Under the pieces are notes generated by a model. That model worked only from the letters and a program-made list of their open reading frames with translations, ran no database searches and was not told where the DNA came from. A stretch of 64,000 nucleotides of DNA from Bacteroidales bacterium (lineage in GTDB: Bacteria > Bacteroidota > Bacteroidia > Bacteroidales > P3). Positions 52,699 to 62,700 of the stretch are shown here, in pieces; the stretch's first letter is position 1, and each line of letters opens with the position of its first letter. The stretch covers positions 1-64,000 of the forward strand of contig JAKSMP010000002.1 of NCBI GenBank assembly GCA_024400505.1, given 5' to 3'. Both the position numbers and the translations under genes were made by a program.

Positions 52699-54816
52699 AT
52701 GAAGCAAACACTCATACTCTCAGTGCTGCTGTTGCTGTTGGCCGCATGCAGCAAAACGCCTTCGGGGGTCGATTTGGCCATGCGAGCCCGCATCGACGGC
52801 TACAACAAAACCTCTTTCCTCTCTCGCTATAAGGACCCCTCTTCCTCCATTCACGAAGCCTATGCGGCCCTCAACCTCTGCAACGATTCGCTGCCCAACT
52901 ACCACGACGGTCAGCTCCGTGCCTTCAACAATCTGGCATTCGGCTATTATATGCTGGCTCAGACCGACTCTTCCAAGCATTACATCGATACAATCCTCCT
53001 CCTCACGTCCAACTCCCAGGTGCGCCACACCGCCACCAATGCCGAGGTGGAACGCCTCATTGCCCAGCTCATGCGCATCCGTTTGCTTCAGCGCAGCTGC
53101 AGTATCGCCGAGTCGTATCAGCTCCTCTACGATATCCACCGATCCAAAGTGCTCTCCCACAAGCCCGACAACTACCTCTACTCCTATGCCCAAATGGAGT
53201 ATTTCATCACCTCGCTCACCCTCAACTATCATTACCGCAATTCTGCCGTGGCTTCGTCCTCTAGCACCCTGCTCGACCCCAGCACCCAGCAGAATATGCG
53301 TGATCTTTTGACCGATGTGGAAGAGGCCCGCCACCATCTCCGTTGCGACTATGCCGAGGACCTCTCGCTCAACTACGCCATCGCCCACAGCTATTACCGC
53401 CTGGCCTCCACCTCCCGATCCAACCCCCATCTCTTGGGCAAAGCCTACGACTATCTCTCCGAGAATCTGCGCATCCTGCAAATCCCCGGCCAATATAGCA
53501 TCTATCATCTGGCAAACGTGTTCCAACTGCAGGCCTTCATCGTGGCCGACACCAATATCACCCCCGCCACCTATGAGCGTCACTGCCGCTCCAAGGTGGA
53601 AAAACTCCATGCACTATCGGCCTCGCTCTATCCCGCCGACTCGTTGCCTTGCTTGGGCGACTATGGTCTAGACATGTTCCGCATCAGCACCCGGCTTTTC
53701 TTCCAAACGCCCGACCCCTACCAGCATCTGGGTGCCGTGGTGGCTGCGGCCGAATACAGTCTGCGCCAAGGCGCCTACGATGAAGCTTTCCGCTACTACG
53801 ACCTCATACTCAGCGACACCACCTGGCACGACGGCATGGCTCCAAAATTCGAATCCATGCTCTACGACGGCCTCATCCGCTCACACTATTCCCCTTCCGT
53901 GTCCGACAACCTCTATTGGTACGATTGCGAGATGCAACTCCTCACCTTCATCCGCCAGAACGAGAGCGCCGATGTGATGCTGCAAGACCGGCTCGACCAG
54001 TCCGAATCACGCAACCACTATTATATCTTGGCCATATTCTCCATCATTCCATTTGCCATCGTGCTGCTGGTGCTGGTGTTGCTGCTGCGCAAACGCAGTC
54101 ACCGCCTCCGCCTCGAAACCCTTGCCCTCCAGCAGGCCAAGAAACTTGATGTAGAACGCATCGCCAACGTAGAGACTTGCCTTTCCGTCATGCGGCATGA
54201 CGTCAACCCCTTCCTCTCTTATCTGCAGAACAAGAAACTCACCCCCGAGATGCGCCAAGAAGTGCTCGACCAACTGCTGCGCACCTTCAGCAACATCAAG
54301 CGCTGGACCAACCTGTCCATCCCCAGCGGACTCCAGTTCCAGCCCACCCAGTTCCGGCTATCCACCGTGTTCGGCCATGTGGCCGACACCTGCATCAACG
54401 TCCATCACCAAGTAGATCTCGTTTTCCAGCCCACCGCCGCCACCGTGTGGGGCGACAGCCAACTCACCGAGATTCTGCTGCGCAACCTGGTCAACAACGC
54501 CCTCCAGCACACCGCCCAAGGCTTTGTGCGCGTGTCGGCATCCTCCGATGGCGATGCCCACCAGTTTGTGCACATCGTGGTGCAAGATAGCGGCTGCGGT
54601 ATGTCCCCCGAAACCATCGAGGACCTTTTCCGAGCCGACAAGAAAATCAACTCCGATGGCGAAAACTCCCACGGCTTTGGCCTCATCCTTTGCAAATATA
54701 TCATCAAACGCCACGACGACAACACCCTCCGCGGCTGCCGCATCTGGGCCGAGAGCCAAGAGGGGCAAGGCACCGCCATGCATGTGCTGCTGGCCGCAGC
54801 CCCGTCAAACGATTAA
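52699..54816 (+). CDS. Lipoprotein-type sensor histidine kinase (DUF5112/DUF5113-like)
   Basis: A 705-residue sensor kinase. The signal ends LLLLLAACSK with a probable lipid-modified Cys17, so the N-terminus is likely outer-leaflet anchored. An about 400-residue helical sensor region resembling TPR (the DUF5112/DUF5113 type known in Bacteroides) follows. A membrane helix lies at about 439-461, then a coiled coil, the H-box VMRHDVNPF with His500, and the ATPase domain with NLVNNAL (N599/N600), DSGCGMS and GFGLILCKYIIKRH. No HAMP domain is visible. It overlaps no other gene and precedes the response regulator by 21 bp. The signal sensed is unknown. Confidence 0.82.
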   Translation: MKQTLILSVLLLLLAACSKTPSGVDLAMRARIDGYNKTSFLSRYKDPSSSIHEAYAALNLCNDSLPNYHDGQLRAFNNLAFGYYMLAQTDSSKHYIDTILLLTSNSQVRHTATNAEVERLIAQLMRIRLLQRSCSIAESYQLLYDIHRSKVLSHKPDNYLYSYAQMEYFITSLTLNYHYRNSAVASSSSTLLDPSTQQNMRDLLTDVEEARHHLRCDYAEDLSLNYAIAHSYYRLASTSRSNPHLLGKAYDYLSENLRILQIPGQYSIYHLANVFQLQAFIVADTNITPATYERHCRSKVEKLHALSASLYPADSLPCLGDYGLDMFRISTRLFFQTPDPYQHLGAVVAAAEYSLRQGAYDEAFRYYDLILSDTTWHDGMAPKFESMLYDGLIRSHYSPSVSDNLYWYDCEMQLLTFIRQNESADVMLQDRLDQSESRNHYYILAIFSIIPFAIVLLVLVLLLRKRSHRLRLETLALQQAKKLDVERIANVETCLSVMRHDVNPFLSYLQNKKLTPEMRQEVLDQLLRTFSNIKRWTNLSIPSGLQFQPTQFRLSTVFGHVADTCINVHHQVDLVFQPTAATVWGDSQLTEILLRNLVNNALQHTAQGFVRVSASSDGDAHQFVHIVVQDSGCGMSPETIEDLFRADKKINSDGENSHGFGLILCKYIIKRHDDNTLRGCRIWAESQEGQGTAMHVLLAAAPSND

Positions 54817-54837
54817 CGCATAAAAAAACTCCCGCTT

Positions 54838-55647
54838 ATGGAACCCATCAAGATAATGCTCGTCGATGATGAACCCATCATCCGCAAAGCCCTCAAATTT
54901 GAACTCAACGGACTCAACGCCACCATTGCCAGCGGCATGAACGACGATGGCGAAGTGCAGCGCCGGCAAGTGAAAGTGCTCGACACATTCTCCAACGGAG
55001 CCTCGCTCCTGGCCGCGCTGGACAGCCCCGTGCCTCACGACATGCCCGACTACCTGCTGGTGGACATGGAATTCCAAGGCGAACCCACCGGGGGCATCTT
55101 CATCGCCGACCGGGTGCACAAAAAATACCCCGACATCCGCATCGCCATCCTCTCTGGCCGTTTCGACAATCCCCTGCCCAACGAGGCCAACCGCCACGAT
55201 CGTATGTTGGAGATAGGACGCGTGGTGTTTGAGTCGCTCCACCATGGCGCGCAAGCCTTTGTGAGCAAAAACGCCGCTGGCGGCTTTTCGGTGGAAAACG
55301 TGCTGCGTGCCATCGAATGCCTTGAGCGGGGCGAGAAATATTACTTCAATTATCCCGTCATGCTCACCCTCAAAGAGGCCGCCGAACTCTATGTGAGCCG
55401 TGCTGCCGAAATGACCACCAACCTCGTCATCAGCCAAACCGAGCACGACCTCCTGCTGCTGGAGGCTGCGGGCTGCACCGCCTCCGAGATTGCCGACACG
55501 CTGGGCGAAACCGACAAGAGCATCCAAGAGCGGCAGAAAGAACTCTCCCGCAAACTCAACATCGTCAACAAATCCGGTGCCCGCATAGCCAAAGCCATCC
55601 AGTTCGGACTCATCGACACCAAAGAAATCAAATACCTAAAAAGGTAG
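54838..55647 (+). CDS. Response regulator with LuxR-like output
   Basis: A 269-residue regulator partnered with the preceding kinase. The receiver domain has the acidic pocket at D10/D11 and probable phospho-acceptor D76 in LLVDMEF. The interval between them is about 20 residues longer than usual, with an inserted segment around residues 33-44. The C-terminal helix-turn-helix (SQTEHDLLLLEAAGCTASEIADTL, then IQERQKELSRKL) resembles LuxR/NarL output domains, but the sequence is divergent. Its stop codon falls in the first unit of a heptanucleotide repeat. Targets unknown; the adjacent Na/Pi cotransporter is one candidate. Confidence 0.8.
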   Translation: MEPIKIMLVDDEPIIRKALKFELNGLNATIASGMNDDGEVQRRQVKVLDTFSNGASLLAALDSPVPHDMPDYLLVDMEFQGEPTGGIFIADRVHKKYPDIRIAILSGRFDNPLPNEANRHDRMLEIGRVVFESLHHGAQAFVSKNAAGGFSVENVLRAIECLERGEKYYFNYPVMLTLKEAAELYVSRAAEMTTNLVISQTEHDLLLLEAAGCTASEIADTLGETDKSIQERQKELSRKLNIVNKSGARIAKAIQFGLIDTKEIKYLKR

Positions 55648-55680
55648 CAGGTAGCAGGTAGCAGGTAGCAGGTAGCAGGT
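55643..55680 (+). repeat. Heptanucleotide tandem repeat (GGTAGCA)x5
   Basis: Five perfect copies of GGTAGCA at 55643-55677 followed by a partial copy. The regulator stop codon TAG at 55645-55647 is inside the first copy, so copy-number change would not alter the protein. The array may vary in length by slippage. Confidence 0.85.
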
Positions 55681-55761
55681 GGGCGGGAGCCGGCAGGGAT
55701 GGGGAACCGCGAAAGACGCAAAAGGTGCGAAATCTTTTCAAGTCGCTAACGGGTGGGCCTG

Positions 55762-55850
55762 CTAGAGCAAGCGGAAGGCGCGAAAGGAACGAAGTATTTT
55801 AGCGTTATTTTGCGTTTTTAGCGGTTGATGAAATTAGCTTGCTCGGCTAG
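55762..55850. repeat. Dispersed inverted-repeat element
   Basis: CTAGAGCAAGC at 55762-55772 and GCTTGCTCGGCTAG at 55837-55850 form the arms of an inverted repeat about 90 bp long. Between them are CGCGAAAGGAACGAA and TAGCGTTATTTTGCG-type strings. The 12-mer GCCGAGCAAGCT also occurs near 27860. Non-coding. Confidence 0.45.
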
Positions 55851-55885
55851 AAAAAAACAAATGTTAATTCCGCCAACGAATCGGC

Positions 55886-57622
55886 TCACTCATTCTTGAA
55901 CTTCACGCCGATAGCCTCGCTCACATTGATCACATAGTCGCCAATCTTCTCATAAAGGGCGAAGAGCGAGCTGTAGAGGCTGCCTATATTATAGTCGTAG
56001 GTGCCGCGCTTCAGCGCATCCAGGTGCTCGTTGCGCAGCTGATCGCGGTAACGGTTGATGTCCTCCTCGGCAGCGTTGGCACTCATCATGTCCACATGGT
56101 CGTAGTCGCCGCGCAGGTTGGCGTCCATCACATCCAGCGCGTGCTGCACCAGGCGGGTCATCTGGTCGATATTGTCGTTCAGATGCTGGTCGAAGTGCAC
56201 CTCCGTCTCACGCTTATTCTTGCGCGTGACGGCCACCTGATAAATATTGTCGCCGATGCTCTCCAAATTATCCACAATGCGCAGCATGGCGCTGATGCGG
56301 TGCGAGCCCTTGTCCGAAAGCTCGTTTGCCGACACCTTGGTCAGATAATTCGAGATCTCCATCTCCATATTGTCAGTAATATCCTCATATTTGGCAATGC
56401 GTTCCACCAGCCGGTCAAACTCATCGTCGTCCTTGGCCGTGCGCAAATCAGGCAGGAAAGTGTACATCCTCAGCACCCGCTTCGAGAATTCCTCAATCTC
56501 CTTCTCGGCAGCCTGCAAGTTCAACTCCGAAGTATTCATCCAGTTGCCCGAGATATACTTGAGTTTGAAAGCCAGCTCCTCGTCCTCGGGCTGGTCCTTC
56601 ACCATCCAATCCACAATCTTGATAATAACGGGAATAAACCAAGCCAAAATGATAGTGTTGACCACGTTGAAGAAAGTGTGGAACAACGACAATGCCATGG
56701 GGATGGAACTGGGGCTATAGCCCTCGGCACCCACAGCGGTATAAGGGTCGCTGCCCACCATGCCGGCGGTGATATGAGCAATCAAATCCAAAATTGGTCT
56801 ATACACAGCCAACGTTATCAGCACACCAATCACGTTGAACACCAAGTGGGCCCGGGCAGCCTTCTTGCCATTGGTGTTGGCCACCATGGCAGCCAGATTG
56901 GCCGTAATGGTGGTGCCAATATTCTGGCCCATCACCAGCGCCACGGCAGCGTCCAGCCCAATCCATCCGTTGTAGCACATCACCAGCGTGATGGCCATCA
57001 TGGCGGCCGAAGCCTGCACCAGGCAGGTGAGCAGCGCGCCAATCACCACAAAAATAATAATCGACCCAAAGCCAAAATCCGACAACGTGGCCAGCGCCTC
57101 CAAAAAACGGGGATACTCCTCCAGGTTGGGCATTGCCTTCTGCAAAAAACTCATGCCGATCAGCAACAGCGCCAAACCCATCACAAATTCACCTATCGAT
57201 TTCAGCTGATCGCGCTTGCACACAAACATAAACACCAGCGCCGCTGCGCCCAGCAGCATGGGCAGGCTGAATGCGCTAGAACTCTCGCCAAGGCCGAAAA
57301 GCGTGATAATCCATGCCGTCACCGTGGTGCCAATGTTGGCGCCCATAATCACGGCAATGGCCCCAGCCAGCGTCAGCAAGCCCGCATTGACAAACGAAAC
57401 CACCATCACCGTGGTGGCCGACGACGACTGGATGGCGGTGGTCACTGCGGCTCCCGTAAAAATGCCGCGCACAGGATTGCCCGTCACCTTGCCCAGCACC
57501 GATCGCATCTTGTTGCCTGCAAACTTTTGCAAGCCCTCGCTCATCAACTTCATGCCAAAAAGGAACACAGCCAGTGCTCCAGCAAAGTTCAGAATGATAA
57601 TCAGGATTTCTGTAATCGTCAT
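55886..57622 (-). CDS. Na/Pi cotransporter family protein with PhoU-like domain
   Basis: A 578-residue inner-membrane transporter. Two inverted Na/Pi cotransporter repeats carry the family motifs GAAVTTAIQSSSATTVMVVSF and ALLTCLVQASAAMMAITLVM, each with a QSSS/QASA signature in a re-entrant loop. NIGTT motifs follow both. A cytoplasmic PhoU-like helical domain occupies about residues 350-560. It probably imports phosphate with sodium, though some relatives act in other anion or nucleotide-linked roles. It lies on the opposite strand, tail to tail with the response regulator. Confidence 0.9.
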   Translation of the reverse strand: MTITEILIIILNFAGALAVFLFGMKLMSEGLQKFAGNKMRSVLGKVTGNPVRGIFTGAAVTTAIQSSSATTVMVVSFVNAGLLTLAGAIAVIMGANIGTTVTAWIITLFGLGESSSAFSLPMLLGAAALVFMFVCKRDQLKSIGEFVMGLALLLIGMSFLQKAMPNLEEYPRFLEALATLSDFGFGSIIIFVVIGALLTCLVQASAAMMAITLVMCYNGWIGLDAAVALVMGQNIGTTITANLAAMVANTNGKKAARAHLVFNVIGVLITLAVYRPILDLIAHITAGMVGSDPYTAVGAEGYSPSSIPMALSLFHTFFNVVNTIILAWFIPVIIKIVDWMVKDQPEDEELAFKLKYISGNWMNTSELNLQAAEKEIEEFSKRVLRMYTFLPDLRTAKDDDEFDRLVERIAKYEDITDNMEMEISNYLTKVSANELSDKGSHRISAMLRIVDNLESIGDNIYQVAVTRKNKRETEVHFDQHLNDNIDQMTRLVQHALDVMDANLRGDYDHVDMMSANAAEEDINRYRDQLRNEHLDALKRGTYDYNIGSLYSSLFALYEKIGDYVINVSEAIGVKFKNE

Positions 57623-57666
57623 GTTGTCAAAATATTATTCAATCAAAAAAATAATTCCTCAGTTTA

Positions 57667-57674
57667 CAAAAGTA
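57667..57674 (-). promoter_or_regulatory. Promoter -7 box for Na/Pi cotransporter
   Basis: TACTTTTG on the minus strand, 44 nt upstream of the ATG at 57622. Confidence 0.6.
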
Positions 57675-57978
57675 CAAAAAAAATCAGTTTTACAAAAAAA
57701 ATCCACCCCCACCCCCCTCTTTTTATCCCCATCACCAGCCTTAGCGGGGTGAAGGGGAAGCAAACTCAGCCCGCCTCAATATTCCCCCTCCTGCAATCCA
57801 TGCTTCCACCTTTCTCCTGAGTGGGGGCGCGCAGGCTCGGGCCAGTAGAGTTGTGTCTCCGACACTGGCCCGCTGCGTTGCTTTGGTGTTATCCCAGAAA
57901 AAGATGGGAGATTGGTGTTGAAAAGGCCTGCCAGGTGGCATAGGAGAATGTAAATAATTGTATATTAGAAAAAATTAG
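57675..57978. other. Intergenic gap between Na/Pi cotransporter and surface protein genes
   Basis: About 300 bp between divergent promoters. It contains the hairpin at 57839-57871 and a C-rich stretch near 57700-57790. No gene is supported. Confidence 0.5.
57839..57871. repeat. Nested hairpin in the intergenic gap
   Basis: Outer arms GGGCCAGT (57839-57846) and ACTGGCCC (57864-57871) enclose inner arms GTGTC/GACAC (57853-57865), which overlap the outer arm by two bases. The two foldings may be alternatives. It might be an intergenic repeat, a leader structure, or an operator. Confidence 0.45.
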
Positions 57979-57986
57979 TATATTTG
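57979..57986 (+). promoter_or_regulatory. Promoter -7 box for the surface protein genes
   Basis: TATATTTG followed by CA, 100 nt upstream of the ATG at 58087, implying a leader of about 95 nt. Confidence 0.6.
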
Positions 57987-58086
57987 CAATGATTTAGGAA
58001 CAGCGGATAATATTCGTTGCCCCTATGAACATATTGTATGCAAATTATATATAAAAATAATTAGTAACATAAATTTTAGTTTATTA

Positions 58087-59787
58087 ATGAAAAAGACAGT
58101 ACAAACTTTGATGCTTTGGGTAGCATTGCTGGCCATGCCTGTCATGGTTAAGGCGCAAGACAAGCCTTGTGACTCCATTGCCAATCTGCCCTGGTGGGAA
58201 GACTTCCAAGCCTACCCACACAACACCACTCCGCCCACTGTGCCTTTCTGCTGGCATTTCCAAGGCTCCAATGAGCCTTCGATTGGGCAGTATAATGTCC
58301 ATCATGGATATTATACTTGTATTCTGGATCTCTATAGTTCGGGTGTGACCTGGGCTGTGCTGCAGAATCCATTTGCAAAGTCTTTGGACATAAATCACCT
58401 CCAAGTGACTTTCAGCGCAGCTAAATCCAGCTCCAGCGATTCTCACAACTCCGACTTGATTGTGGGTATCACCACCAATCCTACCAATCCAAGCGATGCC
58501 AACTTTGTGCCCCTCGACACCCTGCTGGCCATCCCTTACAACAGTGGTGACACCATGCCTCGTTACACGGTGGATTTCGGTCGCTACACCGACACGGGTC
58601 TCTACTTCTGCTTTAAGACCCAGCCTGTGCGTTCCAGTGGTACCAACTTCCTGGCTATTGATAGCTTGGTGTTTGATTTCAACGACCATTGCATGACTCC
58701 TGGCCGATTGAGAGTGTATCAGGTGACAGACATGTCTGCCTCGTTCAACTGGAATCAGTATCGTAGTGGTCATGCTGAGTTTGAATACAAACCCGTGGAT
58801 GGCTCCACTTGGACCACTGTCCCCTGCTTAGGCCGCTATCTGACCATCAACACTTTCACCCCAGAGACTCGCTATATGGCACGTGTGCGTCAGGATTGCT
58901 CTGTGTCGTACAATGGCTACAGCGACTGGTCGGATACCGTGTATTTCACCACCGACTCTGTGCATTGCCGTATGCCCGAAAACTTAATTGTGAGCAATGT
59001 TGGCAACACCAATGCCGAATTTACCTGGACCGCTATGGGCACTGCAGCAGAATGGGAATTGCATGTGTTCAACAGCAGCTACAACCGCACCTTCAGCGCC
59101 AACACCAACACCATCAACGTGACTGGTCTGAGCAGCGCTACCACCTACCGTGTGAGCGTTCGTTCCTTGTGCGATGCTAGCAACGCATCGGAGTGGAGCG
59201 ACACCATCATGGTGACCACCAATAACTGCTATCCCGTGAACAATCTGGTGGCCAATCCCACAGTGCACGAAGTATCACTGGTATGGGAAGACCACACCAA
59301 CGGATCTACCAACTGGGAAGTGACCTATGGTTTGCCCGGCTATGTGGAGGGCACTGAGTTGGGCGTAGTCAATGTGACAGGTCTGCCCCAGACAACCATT
59401 ACCGGCCTTGACAGCAACACCACCTATGTGGCAAAAGTGCGCGCACTCTGCCACGACAACCAGGTGAGCGACTATGCAAGCGTGAACTTCGCCACCCTCA
59501 ACGGCAACAACGGCCAGCAAGAGGGCATTGGCGATGTAGAAGGCATGGAAGTGCGCATCTATCCCAATCCCGCCACCACCTCTACCACCATCAGCCTCAA
59601 GGGCGTGGAAGGCAGAGTGAATGTGGCTGTGGTGGCATTGGATGGCCGCACCGTTCGCAGCTATGTCAAAGACTGCCCCACCGATTGCGAGATGTCCATC
59701 GTGGTGGAAGACCTGGCCATGGGCACCTATCTGGTGCGCATCTTCAACGATGAGATGAATGTGACACGTAAATTTAATGTTCAGTAA
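58087..59787 (+). CDS. Modular surface protein: MAM-like module, Fn3 domains, T9SS CTD
   Basis: A 566-residue exported protein with signal peptide ending VMVKAQ (residue 24). A jelly-roll module resembling MAM/concanavalin-like domains starts at CDSIANLPWWEDFQ (residue 28). Three Fn3-like domains follow, each introduced by Cys: CMTPGRLRV, CRMPENLIV and CYPVNNLVA. The last about 80 residues (VRIYPNPATTSTTISLKG ... GTYLVRIFNDEMNVTRKFNVQ) form a type A T9SS sorting domain. Surface display or release through T9SS is expected, with adhesion or matrix binding the likely role. It is followed 1 bp later by a larger protein of similar design. Confidence 0.85.
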   Translation: MKKTVQTLMLWVALLAMPVMVKAQDKPCDSIANLPWWEDFQAYPHNTTPPTVPFCWHFQGSNEPSIGQYNVHHGYYTCILDLYSSGVTWAVLQNPFAKSLDINHLQVTFSAAKSSSSDSHNSDLIVGITTNPTNPSDANFVPLDTLLAIPYNSGDTMPRYTVDFGRYTDTGLYFCFKTQPVRSSGTNFLAIDSLVFDFNDHCMTPGRLRVYQVTDMSASFNWNQYRSGHAEFEYKPVDGSTWTTVPCLGRYLTINTFTPETRYMARVRQDCSVSYNGYSDWSDTVYFTTDSVHCRMPENLIVSNVGNTNAEFTWTAMGTAAEWELHVFNSSYNRTFSANTNTINVTGLSSATTYRVSVRSLCDASNASEWSDTIMVTTNNCYPVNNLVANPTVHEVSLVWEDHTNGSTNWEVTYGLPGYVEGTELGVVNVTGLPQTTITGLDSNTTYVAKVRALCHDNQVSDYASVNFATLNGNNGQQEGIGDVEGMEVRIYPNPATTSTTISLKGVEGRVNVAVVALDGRTVRSYVKDCPTDCEMSIVVEDLAMGTYLVRIFNDEMNVTRKFNVQ

Positions 59788-59788
59788 T

Positions 59789-62700
59789 ATGACTAAGATG
59801 ATTAAAAAAGTAATGTTGCTCTTGGCCATGTTGCTGCCCATGGCATTGATGGCACAAAGCTATCAGAGCGTTCCTTATACCCAAGATTTCGAAGGCCTGA
59901 GCACTGGCTCTCAGCCCGCAGGCTGGGTGGCCTATCAAACAGGCACTAATATCAATGTTACCTTTCCCTGCGCCTATGCTTTTTCTGGCAATGCGCGCAG
60001 TAGCAGCGTATATTATGAATTTGAGTTTACAGCTGGATCTTCCTCTCGTAGTGAGTTGGTAGCCACCTGCGAATTCGCCAACCCCAGCGCTTTGATGGTG
60101 GAGTTGTATCTGCAAACCACCACAAGCAACTACCCCGACTATTTCGAGGTGGGTGTGATGGAAGACTCCGTGTTTGTGCCGGTTGATACCATCGACATCA
60201 TCCGTTCCTCGGGTTTCAGTGGTAGCAACTATAGCCGCTATCGTGTTTACCTGGTTGACTATGCCGGCGATGGACACCGTATTGCATTCCGCGCCACCCG
60301 CAACACTAGCGGCCAGATGACTGTGTTCATGGAAGACGTCACCATCAGCTACGCACCCACTTGTGCTTATGTGCCTGGTGCTGCCACTGCCACGGTTGAC
60401 TCTGTGAGCGCCAACCTCACTTGGGGCAACGCTAGCTCCAGTGTTGGTTATTATGTGTACCTCAACAACGACAGCACTTGGTACAACACCAACACCAACA
60501 GTCTGGACTTTTATGGCCTCACTCCTAACACCCTCTATACTGGCTATATCTACAACAACTGCTCGGGTGCCGACACCAGCGAGGCTGTGACCTTTAGTTT
60601 CCGCACCGCTTGCGGTATGCCTCAATACCCCATTGTGGAGAACTTCAACAGCTATACCGAGTCGTTCCCTTCCTGCTGGAGCGCTTGCGAGCCACGCAAC
60701 CAGTATCCCCAGCTCTCATCCTCGGCAGGCCGCAATGGCGGCAAGGGCATGGAGCTCTACAGCAGCAGCACCAATGTGGGCTTTGCCAGCCCCTTCCTCT
60801 ATCGTGCTGTGAACAGCGTGGAAACCAAATTCTGGGCAAGAAAAAGTTCCAGCTATTACAACTTGAATTTGGCTGTGGGTTATACCACCAGCCTTTCGTC
60901 GATGGACAGCGTGGTGTGGGTTGACACCATCAATGTGAGCGACTCTTGGAATGAATACACCGTGAGCTTTGCCAACGAAGAGGCCTATGACGAGGGATAC
61001 CTCGTGTGGCGCAAAGCGGGCGGTTCCAGCGCTACTCTCTATATCGATGATATCACCATCCGCGAGGTTCGCACTTGCGGCGTCCCCAGCAACTTTGTGG
61101 CCACCGGCACCGCTAGCGGCCAGCAGAGCTTTGCTTGGACCGACACCCAAGCCTCCGCTTGGCAAGTGGCCTACGGCGCTGTGGGCATGGACCCCGATAC
61201 CTGCAATAGCATTCAGTACTTCACTTCCGACACAGCCACTGTCACCGGCCTTGAAGACTCCCTCACCTACGACTTCTATCTCCGCGCTGACTGCGGTGGA
61301 GAACAAAGCTACTGGGTGGGTCCTGTCACCGCTCGCCCCAACCTTATTGTGATGCTTGCCAACCAGCGCGACACCATCCGCACCTGTGGCGGTACTATTG
61401 TGGACGATGGCGGATTGGATGGCAACTTTGCCACCAGCCAGAGCTCTCGCCTCTATATCTACCCCAGCGAGCCTGGCAAGACCGTGAACATCACCGGCAC
61501 AGCTACCACCATGGGTACCTATACTTATGGCACCAACACACTCACCATCTATGAGGGCATCGGCTCTGGCGGTCGTGTGCTGGGCACCTATGCCAATTCC
61601 ACCAATGCAGCCATCAACGTGGCTTCCACCATTGGACCTGTCACCCTCAAATTTGAAACGAGCTATTATGCTGGTCCTGGTTTCGAACTGATGGTGAGCT
61701 GCACCGATCTGGCCAACTGCGTTGACCCCTACGGCGTGGAGGTGAGCGAAGTGGCTGGCGCTTCGGCTCTCTTGAACTGGGAGTATGGCGATGCAACCCC
61801 CGCTGAGTCGTTCACCATCACCGTGACCGACACTGCTTCGGGTGCCACCACCACTTATACCGCTGCCGACAGTGTTCGCAGCATGCTCATCTCCGGACTC
61901 ACTCAAACCACCACTTATTATGTCACCGTGGAGGCCAACTGCTCCGCCTACGATATCAGTAACCCCGTGGGCACCTATTTCACCACTGCCTGCTATGTGG
62001 GTGGCACTGTAGAAGTAGGTAATGGCGATGCCAGTCTGAACCACATCATTAATACCTATTATAAGTATAGTATTTGCCAGATGATCTTCACCGCTGATGA
62101 GATCAGAACTTTGCAAGATTCCATCTTCGGTATTGAGTTCACGGTCAATTCCGCCACCTCTGCAGCTGTGCCCCTCGATATCTATCTGGACACCACCAGT
62201 GTTAACTCCTTCGCCTCTGGCAGCAGCTATATTCCCATGGATAGTGCCAACATGGTGTGGACAGGTTCCGTGGTGTTGCAGCCCGGTGTCAACACCTTCA
62301 CTTTCCCCACTCCCTTCATTCGCCCCAACACCAACACCAACTTGGTGCTCACCCTCGATAACAACACGGGTAGCTACACCTCGCAGTCTTATATCGTGGG
62401 TACCGGCAATCTGTCGGGTTTGACCCTCTATGCTTATAGCGACGGAACCAACTACAACCCCCTGGGCAACCTCAGCCTCAACTCCACTAGCAACCGCGCC
62501 AACATCTCTTTCCTCTCGCCTTGTGGTGATGCCAGTTGTGTTGCTCCTACCGTGGCTTTGGGTTCTTCCAATGCCAACGATGTCACCATCAACTGGGTGC
62601 CTGGTATGAGCGAAAGCGCTTGGACTGTTGAGTACAAGATGCACAGCGACACCACTTGGACCGTGGCCACTGCCAGCACCTCTGCTCAGTCCTACACCAT

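Noticed and set aside
56024..57820. A 598-codon open frame on the plus strand
   Set aside because: It is antisense to the Na/Pi cotransporter gene, which has clear family motifs. The plus frame is His- and Gln-rich, as expected for the reverse complement of a GC-rich membrane protein gene.
60716..62644. A 642-codon open frame on the minus strand
   Set aside because: It is the antisense shadow of the giant modular surface protein on the plus strand, whose translated sequence shows clear domains. The minus frame has low-complexity His/Gly/Val-rich composition, no start context and no recognisable motifs.
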